Shown piece after piece: positions 24,716 through 32,487 of a stretch of 64,000 bases of DNA (position 1 is its first letter; each line of letters opens with the position of its first letter). The DNA is from Allolucifera butyrica. Lineage in GTDB: Bacteria; Bacillota; Negativicutes; Sporomusales; UPPP01. The notes beneath the pieces were generated by a model. That model had not been told where the DNA came from. It did not search any database and saw nothing but the letters and a program-made list of their open reading frames with translations. Where the stretch lies: assembly GCF_900476375.1 (NCBI RefSeq), contig NZ_UPPP01000105.1:1-64000 (forward strand), written 5' to 3'. The position numbers were made by a program, and so were the translations under genes.

Positions 24716-26554
24716 TTAGTCTTTTACCTCAGTGCTGTTTGAGAGTTTTGTTTTCGCGGCATCTTTTTTGGGCGGAATATGGAAAGCGGCTTCCAAAATC
24801 TTCTTGGCAATCGGTGCCGCCGAATCCGTGCCAAAACCGCCCTGTTCCACAATAACGGCTACAACAATGGTTGGGTTATCAAAAGGAGCGTAAGCTACAA
24901 ATAAACCATGGTCCTGACCGTGCGGATTTTCCGCCGTACCCGTTTTGGCGGCGAGGGAGATGGGAAAACCGTCAAATACGTCGCCGGCGGTACCTCCCGG
25001 CAAAGCCACTTCATGCAGGCCATCCCGGATTATATCGAGAGTGCGTTGAGATACTTGAACGCTGCCGGTCTCTTCCGGTCCAAATGTACGGATTACCTTG
25101 CCGTCCGGCGCAAGAATTTTGCTTACCAGATAGGGGCGGTAACGGTGACCGCCATTGGCTACTTCACTCATGACCATAGCCATCTGCAGCGGTGTTTCCA
25201 GCTGGAATCCCTGGCCGATGGCGGCGTCGAAGGTTTCCGAGAGATACCAGGGCTGGTGATAGACTTTTTCTTTATACTCGCGGCTGGCGACCAGTCCGGT
25301 AGCTTCTCCCGGCAGGTTAATGCCCGTGCGGACTCCGAGTCCGTACATCCGGGCGTAGTTTGCCAAATTATCGATTCCTACGCGGTTGCCCATCTCATAA
25401 AAAAATACGTTGTCTGATTTAGCCAAAGCCGTTTTGAAATCAATCCAGCCCAGTGCTTCACCATTGGCATTCCCTTTAGGGATAAGCCAGTGGTGACCGC
25501 TATCGAAGATTTTTTCTTCCGGTGTTACTTTTCCCAGTTCAAGGGCCGCCGTACCGGTTATTATTTTAAAGGTGGAGCCGGGGGGATACTCGCCGGCAAT
25601 GGCCCGGTTTTCCATTGGATCAAAGGGATTATGGCTGATTGTCTGCCAGTTTTTTTCAGAAATGCCGCCATTGAATAGATTCGGATTAAAGGCCGGGCGG
25701 CTTACCATGGCCAGGATCTCACCGGTTTGGGGGTTCATTACTACTACGGCGGCCGCTTTGGCGTTAACCCTGCCCAATTTTTTCTGAAGATAATTCAGAC
25801 GGTCATCCACCGCTTTTTCGGCCGCTTCCTGGATTTTGGCATCAATGGTCAGCACCAGACTATTGCCCATAACCGGTTCTTTTTTAGCCAGCATTTTCAC
25901 CGGATGACCGGTAACGTCAACTTCCTCCTGGGTTCCGCCGTCAATACCGCGGATTTCTTTATCCCAGACTTTTTCCAGCCCGAACTTTCCGATAATATCA
26001 CCGGTTTTATAACCTGCCGCTTTCATTTTTTGGAGTTCTGTTTCACTGATTTCGCCAATATATCCGAACAGGTGAACCCCTAAATCATTATAAATATAAT
26101 TCCGGACCGATTGGATTTCGATGATTACGCCAGGTAAATCACTGCGCCGCTCTTCAATCTCAGTGACAATATCCGGACCTACATCGTTTTTGACCCGAAT
26201 GGGTTGAAGTGAGTTGCCATGTTGTTCGATTTTCTTCCGGATGTCGGCCGGATTCATATTTAGAATAGCACTCAGACGATTGATGACATCGTCGGATATT
26301 GGTCCGGAAATAGGAAACAGGGAAACGCAAAACCCGGGCCGGTTCGTAACCAGCGGCACGCCGTTGCGGTCATAAAAAATACCGCGGGGAGCAACAAGCG
26401 GCATAAGGCGGATACTGTTTCTATCGGCTTTCCGTTTGTATTCGGCACCGTGAAGGATCTGCAAATAAGTCAAACGGCTTATCAGTGAGATAAAGACAAA
26501 CAGCATAAGGCAGAATAATATGTTAAGTCGTGGATTAAATTGTTTTTTTAGCAC
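24716..26554 (-). CDS. mrdA: penicillin-binding protein 2 (peptidoglycan D,D-transpeptidase)
   Basis: Class B high-molecular-weight PBP that cross-links peptidoglycan in the elongation machinery. The 612 residues begin with a short cytoplasmic tail and one membrane anchor (about 10-32), then the pedestal domain (NSIRLMPLVAPRGIFYDRNG) and the transpeptidase domain. The active-site motifs are S327-TF-K330 (GSTFK), S380-D-N (KSDNVFFYEMG) and K537-TGT. The start is GTG with GGAAGGA upstream. It is alone here: no mreBCD or rodA neighbours, suggesting an extra or relocated copy. PBP3/SpoVD is less likely because no PASTA domain is present. Confidence 0.9.
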   Translation of the reverse strand: MLKKQFNPRLNILFCLMLFVFISLISRLTYLQILHGAEYKRKADRNSIRLMPLVAPRGIFYDRNGVPLVTNRPGFCVSLFPISGPISDDVINRLSAILNMNPADIRKKIEQHGNSLQPIRVKNDVGPDIVTEIEERRSDLPGVIIEIQSVRNYIYNDLGVHLFGYIGEISETELQKMKAAGYKTGDIIGKFGLEKVWDKEIRGIDGGTQEEVDVTGHPVKMLAKKEPVMGNSLVLTIDAKIQEAAEKAVDDRLNYLQKKLGRVNAKAAAVVVMNPQTGEILAMVSRPAFNPNLFNGGISEKNWQTISHNPFDPMENRAIAGEYPPGSTFKIITGTAALELGKVTPEEKIFDSGHHWLIPKGNANGEALGWIDFKTALAKSDNVFFYEMGNRVGIDNLANYARMYGLGVRTGINLPGEATGLVASREYKEKVYHQPWYLSETFDAAIGQGFQLETPLQMAMVMSEVANGGHRYRPYLVSKILAPDGKVIRTFGPEETGSVQVSQRTLDIIRDGLHEVALPGGTAGDVFDGFPISLAAKTGTAENPHGQDHGLFVAYAPFDNPTIVVAVIVEQGGFGTDSAAPIAKKILEAAFHIPPKKDAAKTKLSNSTEVKD

Positions 26555-26777
26555 AACAACAGCATCCTTCCGTTGTGTTGGTTAGTTTTGACAACAATCT
26601 GTTAAAAAATTCGACACGAAACAGAGTGCACCTTTGGAATATTTAACCAAAAATGAAATGAAATCAAAAAAAATAGCAATCCTTTCGACCGGCTGAACAA
26701 CACCTGGTGCGTCAAATTAGTGAATTATTTCTACCGGTGAATTGGTTACAATAGAAACAAAAGGAGGTGTCAGCGAA

Positions 26778-27029
26778 ATGATGATGGGATATAGTTACGG
26801 CTACGGCGGTCCGTTGACCTGGCTGGGAATGGGATTTGGCATGATCATTCAGCTTGCTTTTACCGCTCTGGTTATCCTGGCGGTAGTCTGGATGTATAAG
26901 GCGGTTTTCCGTAACGGAAACCGTACGGAAGGTAGAAACGGCGCCCTGGAAATATTGCAAACGCGGTATGCCAAAGGTGAAATTACCAGAGAAGAGTATC
27001 AGCAGATAAAAAAGGAATTGAAAGAATAA
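26778..27029 (+). CDS. SHOCT-domain small membrane protein
   Basis: The 83-residue protein starts at the ATG at 26778, directly behind AAAGGAGGT. The N-terminus is glycine/tyrosine-rich (MMMGYSYGYGGPL) and leads into one transmembrane helix (about 16-43). The C-terminus is a SHOCT motif (LEILQTRYAKGEITREEYQQIKKEL), a short helical module found at protein ends and often involved in oligomerisation. The function of this family is not established. A longer upstream start at 26742 lacks a ribosome binding site. Confidence 0.8.
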   Translation: MMMGYSYGYGGPLTWLGMGFGMIIQLAFTALVILAVVWMYKAVFRNGNRTEGRNGALEILQTRYAKGEITREEYQQIKKELKE

Positions 27030-27126
27030 AAAAAATCCCGTTTATTATAAGTTCTTCATAGCTTCTTCACAATGGTCTGATATGATAAAAATGGACCTAT
27101 GTAATTAAGGGAAGAAGGAGAACGTT

Positions 27127-27300
27127 ATGGAAGAATTAATAGTAGAAGCCTATCATAAAGCCAAAACTAAAGAATTTTTTGCGATTACCACTATTTTGGA
27201 AAAGCTTCTGAAAAAATACTATTCTTTGCAGGATCCGCGCACCTGGATTACCACCGGTGAAGTGCGGCGCATTTTAGAGCAGCGGGGATTATGGGTTTGA
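27127..27300 (+). CDS. small hypothetical protein (57 aa)
   Basis: Not recognised. The ATG at 27127 follows GAAGGAG. The 57 residues are largely helical and charged (MEELIVEAYHKAKTKEFFAI, then LEKLLKKYYSLQDPRTWITT and GEVRRILEQRGLWV), soluble, with no cysteine. The C-terminal half looks like a small helix-turn-helix-like pair but no known family could be named. The cobalamin riboswitch promoter begins 14 nt after its stop, so it is not part of that transcript. Confidence 0.55.
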   Translation: MEELIVEAYHKAKTKEFFAITTILEKLLKKYYSLQDPRTWITTGEVRRILEQRGLWV

Positions 27301-27313
27301 GCCGTAATTTTGT

Positions 27314-27342
27314 TTGACATTTTTTTTAGGACAAGTTATCAT
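27314..27342 (+). promoter_or_regulatory. promoter of the cobalamin riboswitch transcript
   Basis: TTGACA (27314-27319), 17-nt spacer, TATCAT (27337-27342): a near-consensus promoter about 30 nt before the riboswitch aptamer. Confidence 0.75.
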
Positions 27343-27369
27343 GAATTTTGTTAAGACAATTGCAAATAG

Positions 27370-27575
27370 AAGGATAGGTGCCGAAAGGCTTAATAGGGAA
27401 GACTGGTGTGAAGCCAGCACGGTCCCGCCGCTGTAAAGGGGAGCAAACCTGCAATTTATGTCACTGAAACTATGGTTTTGGGAAGGCGCAGGAATTGTTA
27501 TGAACCCAAGTCAGAAGAACTGCCTGTCTGATAATCACCGTTTTACTCACGAGCGATGAGGAGGGGGTTCGACCT
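27370..27575 (+). promoter_or_regulatory. cobalamin riboswitch
   Basis: The aptamer of the adenosylcobalamin type shows the core landmarks in order: AGGTGCC near the 5' end, AATAGGGAA, the B12-box GGTGTGAAGCCAGCAC followed by GGTCCCGCCGCTGTAA (27415-27436), the joining AACCCAAGTCAGAAGAACTGCC (about 27503-27524, quoted in part by its key blocks CAAGTCAGA and CTGCC), and the closing CGAGCGATGAGGAGGG. A terminator follows directly, so ligand binding is expected to switch transcription off. The gene it serves is the nickel/cobalt permease at 27757. Confidence 0.95.
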
Positions 27576-27585
27576 GTAAAATTAT

Positions 27586-27614
27586 CCCTGTGTGAAAAAC
27601 GCAGGGGTTTTTTT
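27586..27614 (+). terminator. riboswitch expression-platform terminator
   Basis: CCCTGTG (27586-27592) pairs with CGCAGGG (27600-27606, one G-U) and is followed by GTTTTTTT. It stands immediately after the cobalamin aptamer. Confidence 0.85.
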
Positions 27615-27696
27615 ATGGGATCAGAAAGTATAACTTTTCGGGTTGTTTCTAAAATAACACATTCTTCTTAAGAAAGCCGAAAAGTAAAATACTTTC
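27615..27696. repeat. palindromic intergenic repeat (copy 1)
   Basis: The left arm 27624-27641 and right arm 27677-27696 are reverse complements apart from two extra bases. The inner sequence holds the smaller palindrome TTCTTAAGAA (27665-27674). The left 21 bases (27624-27644) recur exactly at 56271-56291. The whole would fold into one long hairpin in RNA or cruciform DNA. It separates the riboswitch from the gene it controls. Confidence 0.7.
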
Positions 27697-27705
27697 CTTC
27701 CACTT

Positions 27706-27728
27706 AAAGACCCTTTAGGTCTTTCTTG
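27706..27728 (+). terminator. terminator-like hairpin before the cobalt permease
   Basis: AAAGACC (27706-27712) pairs with GGTCTTT (27718-27724), loop CTTTA, followed by CTTG. It lies inside the leader of the permease gene, so readthrough must pass it. It belongs to the recurrent AAAGACC/GGTCTTT terminator type of this genome. Confidence 0.5.
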
Positions 27729-27756
27729 TAATGTTTATTACCGGGGGAGTGTTATT

Positions 27757-28770
27757 TTGGTTAGTAAAACTGCTACATATAGCTGGCTGGGTTATGGTAT
27801 TAATCTCGTTATATTGCACATTATCGGGTTTGGAAGTTTGCTTTTTTCTATGCGGAGTCATCCAACTCTCCTGGGCTTAGGTTTTTTAGCTTATACCCTG
27901 GGTTTGCGGCATGCCTTTGATGCCGATCATATTGCCGCCATTGATAATACGGTACGAAAATTATTACAGCAGAAAAAGAACCCGATGGGTGTTGGTTTTT
28001 ACTTTTCTTTAGGGCATTCGACGGTTGTGCTTCTGATGGCGCTAGCGACTGCTTTTACGGCCCAATGGGTACAAACCAGCCTCCCGCAGATAAAAGATGC
28101 GGGTGGCGTGATCAGCACCTCCGTATCCGGTTTGTTTTTAATTTTGATCGGTGTGCTGAATTTAATTGTTTTGCACGATATCTATAAAGTATTTTCCCGG
28201 ATGCGGCACAGCCTGTATGATAATAACAAGCTGGAGGAATTGCTTCATAACAGAGGTTTCATGGCCCGTTTTTTAAATCCTTTTTTCAAATTTATTAATA
28301 AAAGCTGGCATGTCTATCCGGTTGGTTTTCTTTTAGGCTTAGGATTTGATACGGCCAGCGAGGTTGCCCTGCTGGCGATATCCGCCGGGGCGGCTAAGAA
28401 CCATGTTGAAATTACCGGAATCATTGCTTTGCCTGTTTTATTTGCCGCCGGTATGAGCCTCTTGGACACGGCCGACGGAATTTTCATGACCACTGCATAT
28501 AACTGGGCTTTTAGCACACCGCTGCGTAAAGTATATTACAATCTTACCATTACCAGTCTGTCGGTCGTAGCGGCTTTATTTATCGGGATCATTGAGCTGA
28601 CGCAAGTAATGATTGGAAAATTCGGTTTAACGGGCGGAATTTGGCAATGGATCCGGGATTTGGACTTTGGATCGTTAGGGTATATATTGGTTGCTTTGTT
28701 TGTATTCACCTGGGCGATATCCTATAGTATATGGAAGTTTGGCCATGTGGAAGAACGGTGGCATTCCTGA
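27757..28770 (+). CDS. nickel/cobalt transporter (NiCoT/HoxN family)
   Basis: Secondary-type high-affinity permease for cobalt or nickel, 337 residues with about eight membrane segments. The signature metal-selectivity motif RHAFDADHIAAIDN in helix II and the helix IV/V motif GLGFDTASEVALL are both intact. The start is TTG, supported by GGGGGAG 8 nt upstream. The upstream cobalamin riboswitch argues that the physiological ion is cobalt, for B12 synthesis. Confidence 0.93.
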   Translation: MVSKTATYSWLGYGINLVILHIIGFGSLLFSMRSHPTLLGLGFLAYTLGLRHAFDADHIAAIDNTVRKLLQQKKNPMGVGFYFSLGHSTVVLLMALATAFTAQWVQTSLPQIKDAGGVISTSVSGLFLILIGVLNLIVLHDIYKVFSRMRHSLYDNNKLEELLHNRGFMARFLNPFFKFINKSWHVYPVGFLLGLGFDTASEVALLAISAGAAKNHVEITGIIALPVLFAAGMSLLDTADGIFMTTAYNWAFSTPLRKVYYNLTITSLSVVAALFIGIIELTQVMIGKFGLTGGIWQWIRDLDFGSLGYILVALFVFTWAISYSIWKFGHVEERWHS

Positions 28771-28908
28771 TTTGATTTGGATGATAAATATTTCCGATTA
28801 ATACTTAAATAGACAAAGAACTAGACGGCGATGTAAAATAAAGAAAGAAACAGGTCGAAAATGAAGAATTCGTGGATATAATTCTGAATAAATGCTGGGT
28901 GTGATATT

Positions 28909-30291
28909 GTGAAACGGTTGCTGGTTGTGGTATGGTGTGTGGTTATTTTGGCGATACCGGCAGTGAGCCGGGCCGGCGCATTGGAAGATTATGAAGGCGC
29001 CCATGATATATCGATTGCAGCTGCCGCCAGTGTGGCTGCCTATAGCGACCGGATTGGCGAAATAGCCAGCCGTTATCTTGAGCATAACGGCTGGCAAATT
29101 GACCGTTATGTCCAAACGCAGGGGCATGACGGCGCCCGGTTTCTCCTGGCGAAAAGAGACGACAGCGAGGGGAGAACTACATACATCCTTGCGTTTGTGG
29201 GAACCGAAAACGCGGCGGATATTAATTATGACTTGCAAGTAGGCAAGGTTTACTTTGACGGTAACAGTATAGAATCATTTAAGGCCAATGCCGCCAGGAA
29301 AAACATACCGGATACCGAACCGAAGGTTCACCGGGGCTTTTTCGAATTTGTAGCCGAGGGGCTGGCGGCGAAAACACGAAGTGCGGGTCCTGCGCCCCGG
29401 TTGCTGACCGACATTCTTTTGAAGGACAAGGACAGTAAAATATATCTTACCGGCCACAGCCTGGGCGGTGCCGCGGCTACCCTGGCCGGAGCCGGAATGA
29501 TCAGTATGGGTGTAAACCCGGCGCAAATTAAAGTGATTACCTTCGGGGCTCCGGCTGTCGGCAATGCCGCATTTGCCGCAAAATTCGCCCCAACCCTTAA
29601 TTTGACGCGAATTGTTATTTCCGGTGATCCCGTAACCGGTGTTCTGCAGGATCTGATTGGAGGCTACAAGCAATTTGGCCGGGAAATACGCTGGTTTTTA
29701 CCGGACTATGCCGATCAGCCTCACAGGGTAACCGAATATGTAGACTTAGCCTTGAAGAATTATTTTGACAAGCGCCGGGAAGCCCGCCAGGCGGGAGTGG
29801 AGATAGCCGAGCCGGTGGCTGTGGAACATGGCAGCGGCAAAAAAGTTTATATTGCGCCCCTGAAAGATACTCTCCCGGAGCCGTTACGGGCCGAGTTCTG
29901 GTATATGCAGGAAGCGTTGCAGGATGAATACCGTGAGAAGTTACCCGGTTGTACGCTGGCGCCCGAAGGGGATACGGATGACTGGCCGGGAAAGGCTGCT
30001 GCCGCCGGTTATCACTGGGTGGTGGTGCCTGAACTTAGCGTCACCTCATTAAAACGGGAACAGCACTTATATTATATTACCGTAAGTCAGACGGTTTACG
30101 ATGCAAGGACAGGAGCCATCGTGGCGATGGACAGCTTTTCCACCGGAACTTATAATTTAACTCCCCTGGAAGCGTTTATCCATGATTTTAAAGGAATCAA
30201 CTATACGCAGGAACCCTGGATTATAAATCATAAGCGGGAAGGAATGACTGCTGGAAGGGTTAGTGTTGACACTGCCACATTAGTACATTAG
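28909..30291 (+). CDS. secreted class 3 lipase-like alpha/beta hydrolase
   Basis: The 460-residue protein has a signal peptide (MKRLLVVVWCVVILAIPAVS, cut near SRA-GA). The lipase class 3 core is recognisable by VHRGFFEF (140-147) and the nucleophile elbow GHSLGG with S184. Calcium or catalytic Asp and His should lie further on (ISGDPVTG about 247, PHRVTEY about 267). The C-terminal 150 residues (after about 310) are a separate region not recognised, possibly binding to the envelope. The start is GTG with weak GGTGTGA upstream. The 138-nt gap before it shows no clear signal. Substrate unknown; an envelope-acting esterase is possible. Confidence 0.8.
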   Translation: MKRLLVVVWCVVILAIPAVSRAGALEDYEGAHDISIAAAASVAAYSDRIGEIASRYLEHNGWQIDRYVQTQGHDGARFLLAKRDDSEGRTTYILAFVGTENAADINYDLQVGKVYFDGNSIESFKANAARKNIPDTEPKVHRGFFEFVAEGLAAKTRSAGPAPRLLTDILLKDKDSKIYLTGHSLGGAAATLAGAGMISMGVNPAQIKVITFGAPAVGNAAFAAKFAPTLNLTRIVISGDPVTGVLQDLIGGYKQFGREIRWFLPDYADQPHRVTEYVDLALKNYFDKRREARQAGVEIAEPVAVEHGSGKKVYIAPLKDTLPEPLRAEFWYMQEALQDEYREKLPGCTLAPEGDTDDWPGKAAAAGYHWVVVPELSVTSLKREQHLYYITVSQTVYDARTGAIVAMDSFSTGTYNLTPLEAFIHDFKGINYTQEPWIINHKREGMTAGRVSVDTATLVH

Positions 30292-30302
30292 TATAGTAGT
30301 AT
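30266..30302 (+). promoter_or_regulatory. promoter and candidate GntR operator (gntR side)
   Basis: TTGACA (30266-30271) lies inside the end of the lipase gene and is followed after 17 nt by TAGTAT (30289-30294). The sequence TAGTATAGTAGTAT (30289-30302) over the -10 box is repeated, 12 of 14 bases, over the -10 box of the uxuA promoter at 31189-31202. Confidence 0.55.
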
Positions 30303-30382
30303 TGAACTACATTTCGCGTCCGATGAATTTATGACTGACAAAGGACTGCGAAAAGTAGTATTGAATATAAGGATTGGGGTTT

Positions 30383-31084
30383 ATGATGGACGTTTATAGG
30401 GTAGAGCGGCTGCCGCAGGAGTCGACCCGCGAATATGTGTACCGGTTTTTAAAAATAAATATTATGAATTTAAAATTGTTACCCGGCAGTGCCCTGTCGG
30501 AAAAGGAAATCGCTGTGCTGCTGAATGTGAGCAGGACTCCGGTACGGGAAGCGTTTATTCAGCTCTCGCAAGAATATTTGCTTGATATTATGCCGCAAAA
30601 AGGAACCTATGTTTCTCTCATTGAAGTAGAGAATGTGGAAGAAGCCAGATTTTTGCGGGAAACGCTGGAAAAGGCGGTGATTGCTCTCGCCTGTACCGAT
30701 TTTCCCCGGGAAAAATTATTTGAACTGCAATCTTATGTCACACTCCAGGAACTATGTCTGCAGGAAAAAAATTATGTTAAATTCTATGAACTGGATGAAA
30801 GCTTACATAGCGCGATTTTCGCGGGCTGCCGGAAAGGACGGGTCTGGTCGGTGATTCAACAAATGAACACCCATTACAACCGGGTCAGATTGCTGAATGT
30901 AACCAGCGGTCATGATTTAATCCTGCTGTTGCAGCAACACCAGGATCTTGTCCGGGCGATCCGGGAAAAGGATGTAGTCTTGGGAAGCCGGACCATTGAG
31001 CTTCACTTAAACAAAGTAAAAATTGACATCAAGGAGTTAATGAGCGATTATTCCCATTATTTTAAACCAACCGTAAAGATGTAG
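30383..31084 (+). CDS. GntR-family (FCD/FadR subfamily) regulator of hexuronate genes
   Basis: The 233-residue DNA-binding repressor has an N-terminal winged helix (about 15-85, with SALSEKEIAVLLNVSRTPVREAF) and a C-terminal all-helical FCD ligand domain (about 95-225, FLRETLEKAVIALA ... ELDESLHSAIFAG). The subfamily includes ExuR and UxuR, which bind hexuronates or their keto products. It precedes a full glucuronate pathway. The ATG at 30383 is chosen because AAGGA lies 9 nt upstream. The shared motif over its own and the uxuA -10 boxes fits autoregulation plus control of the catabolic genes. Confidence 0.88.
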   Translation: MMDVYRVERLPQESTREYVYRFLKINIMNLKLLPGSALSEKEIAVLLNVSRTPVREAFIQLSQEYLLDIMPQKGTYVSLIEVENVEEARFLRETLEKAVIALACTDFPREKLFELQSYVTLQELCLQEKNYVKFYELDESLHSAIFAGCRKGRVWSVIQQMNTHYNRVRLLNVTSGHDLILLLQQHQDLVRAIREKDVVLGSRTIELHLNKVKIDIKELMSDYSHYFKPTVKM

Positions 31085-31095
31085 CGTTTTAAGAG

Positions 31096-31138
31096 AAAAA
31101 ACAGTTGCCTCTCTCAATTATGAGGCAGCTGTTTTTTT
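31096..31138 (+). terminator. terminator after the GntR gene
   Basis: AAACAGTTGCCTC (about 31099-31111) pairs with GAGGCAGCTGTTT (31122-31134) and continues into TTTT. It separates the regulator from the uxuA transcript. Confidence 0.9.
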
Positions 31139-31173
31139 ATTCGCCCAATAAAAAATTTTTTGAAAATATAATA

Positions 31174-31202
31174 TTGACACTAATATACTAGTATGGTAGC
31201 AT
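31174..31202 (+). promoter_or_regulatory. promoter and candidate GntR operator (uxuA side)
   Basis: TTGACA (31174-31179), 17-nt spacer, TAGCAT (31197-31202). The spacer contains the palindrome ATACTAGTAT (31185-31194), and TAGTATGGTAGCAT (31189-31202) matches the motif before the gntR gene. Confidence 0.6.
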
Positions 31203-31271
31203 AACTAGTGTAAAAGATGTATGCAAAACTGCAGAATTTACAGTTCTATTAATTTAATTGGAGGCGGTACC

Positions 31272-32348
31272 ATGATAATGTCGTTCCGTTGGTATGGTAA
31301 GCAGCATGATTCCATACCGCTGCAGTATATCCGTCAGATTCCCGGAATGAGGGGAATTGTCGGTGCGTTATTTGATGTTCCGGTTGGTGAAGTATGGCCC
31401 CTGGAAAAAATACTGGAATTAAAACGCGAGGTCGAAGAACAAGGGCTATTGTTAGAAACCATTGAAAGTGTCAATGTGCATGAGGATATCAAACTGGGGC
31501 TTCCTTCGCGGGATCAATATATTGAAAATTATGTAAAAACGCTGCGCCATTTAGGCAAGGCCGGGATTAAGGTAGTTTGCTACAATTTTATGCCTGTGTT
31601 CGATTGGCTGCGTACGGATTTGGCTAAAGTTCTCAGTGACGGATCGAATGCCCTGTCGTTTGACGAAACGGTTTTGCGCGGTCTGACGCCGGAAACTTTG
31701 GTGGAAGAAATGTACAAAGGCTCAAACGGCTTTGAACTGCCGGGCTGGGAAAAATCGCGCCTGAAAGAACTGCAGCGGCTTTTTGCGTTATATAAGGATA
31801 TTGATGAGGAAAGACTGTTTGAAAACCTGCGCTACTTCCTGCAGGGGATCATTCCGGCCGCCGAGGAATGCGGCATTAAGATGGCGATTCATCCGGATGA
31901 TCCACCCTGGTCCATATTTGGTCTTCCCAGAATTGTGACTTCCAAGAAGAACCTGGAACGGATCGTCAATTTAGTCGACAGTCCAAGCAACGGCTTAACC
32001 CTTTGCACCGGTTCTTTAGGCTCAAATCCCGAGAATAACATGCCCGAAATCATTCGTTATTTTGGCAAGCTCGGCCGGGTGGCTTTTGGTCACGTAAGAA
32101 ATATTCAAATTCATAAACCCGGTTTATTCAATGAAACAGCTCATAAGGCGGCTGAGGGTTCCCAGGATATGTATGAAATTATGAAAGCTTTTTATGATAT
32201 TGGTTTCACCGGTCCGATCCGTCCTGACCATGGCAGGATGATTTGGGGGGAAACAGGCCGTCCGGGCTACGGATTGTATGACAGGGCGCTGGGAGCGAAT
32301 TACCTGCAGGGCCTTTGGGATGCAATCTGCCGACAGGAAGGGCGGTAA
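31272..32348 (+). CDS. uxuA: mannonate dehydratase
   Basis: Converts D-mannonate to 2-keto-3-deoxygluconate in glucuronate breakdown. The 358-residue protein begins MSFRWYGKQHDSIPLQYIRQ-type sequence (after MI) typical of UxuA, and has the metal-site region KMAIHPDDPPWSIFGLPRIV, TLCTGSLGSNPENNM and HVRNI. The conserved RPDHGRMIWGE near the end is a family hallmark. The ATG at 31272 follows GGAGGCGG. It opens the hexuronate operon, 139 nt ahead of the permease gene. Confidence 0.95.
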   Translation: MIMSFRWYGKQHDSIPLQYIRQIPGMRGIVGALFDVPVGEVWPLEKILELKREVEEQGLLLETIESVNVHEDIKLGLPSRDQYIENYVKTLRHLGKAGIKVVCYNFMPVFDWLRTDLAKVLSDGSNALSFDETVLRGLTPETLVEEMYKGSNGFELPGWEKSRLKELQRLFALYKDIDEERLFENLRYFLQGIIPAAEECGIKMAIHPDDPPWSIFGLPRIVTSKKNLERIVNLVDSPSNGLTLCTGSLGSNPENNMPEIIRYFGKLGRVAFGHVRNIQIHKPGLFNETAHKAAEGSQDMYEIMKAFYDIGFTGPIRPDHGRMIWGETGRPGYGLYDRALGANYLQGLWDAICRQEGR

Positions 32349-32487
32349 AATAAGAAGGACGGTTGCTGCCGGGAAGGCGGCCGGAATGAGAGAGGAGGTA
32401 ATATAAGGGTAGAAGGTAGGAAGATAGTATTTAACGGCCGTAAGCATCACTTGTTTAAGGGGAATAATTATTTGGGGGGAGTCATCA

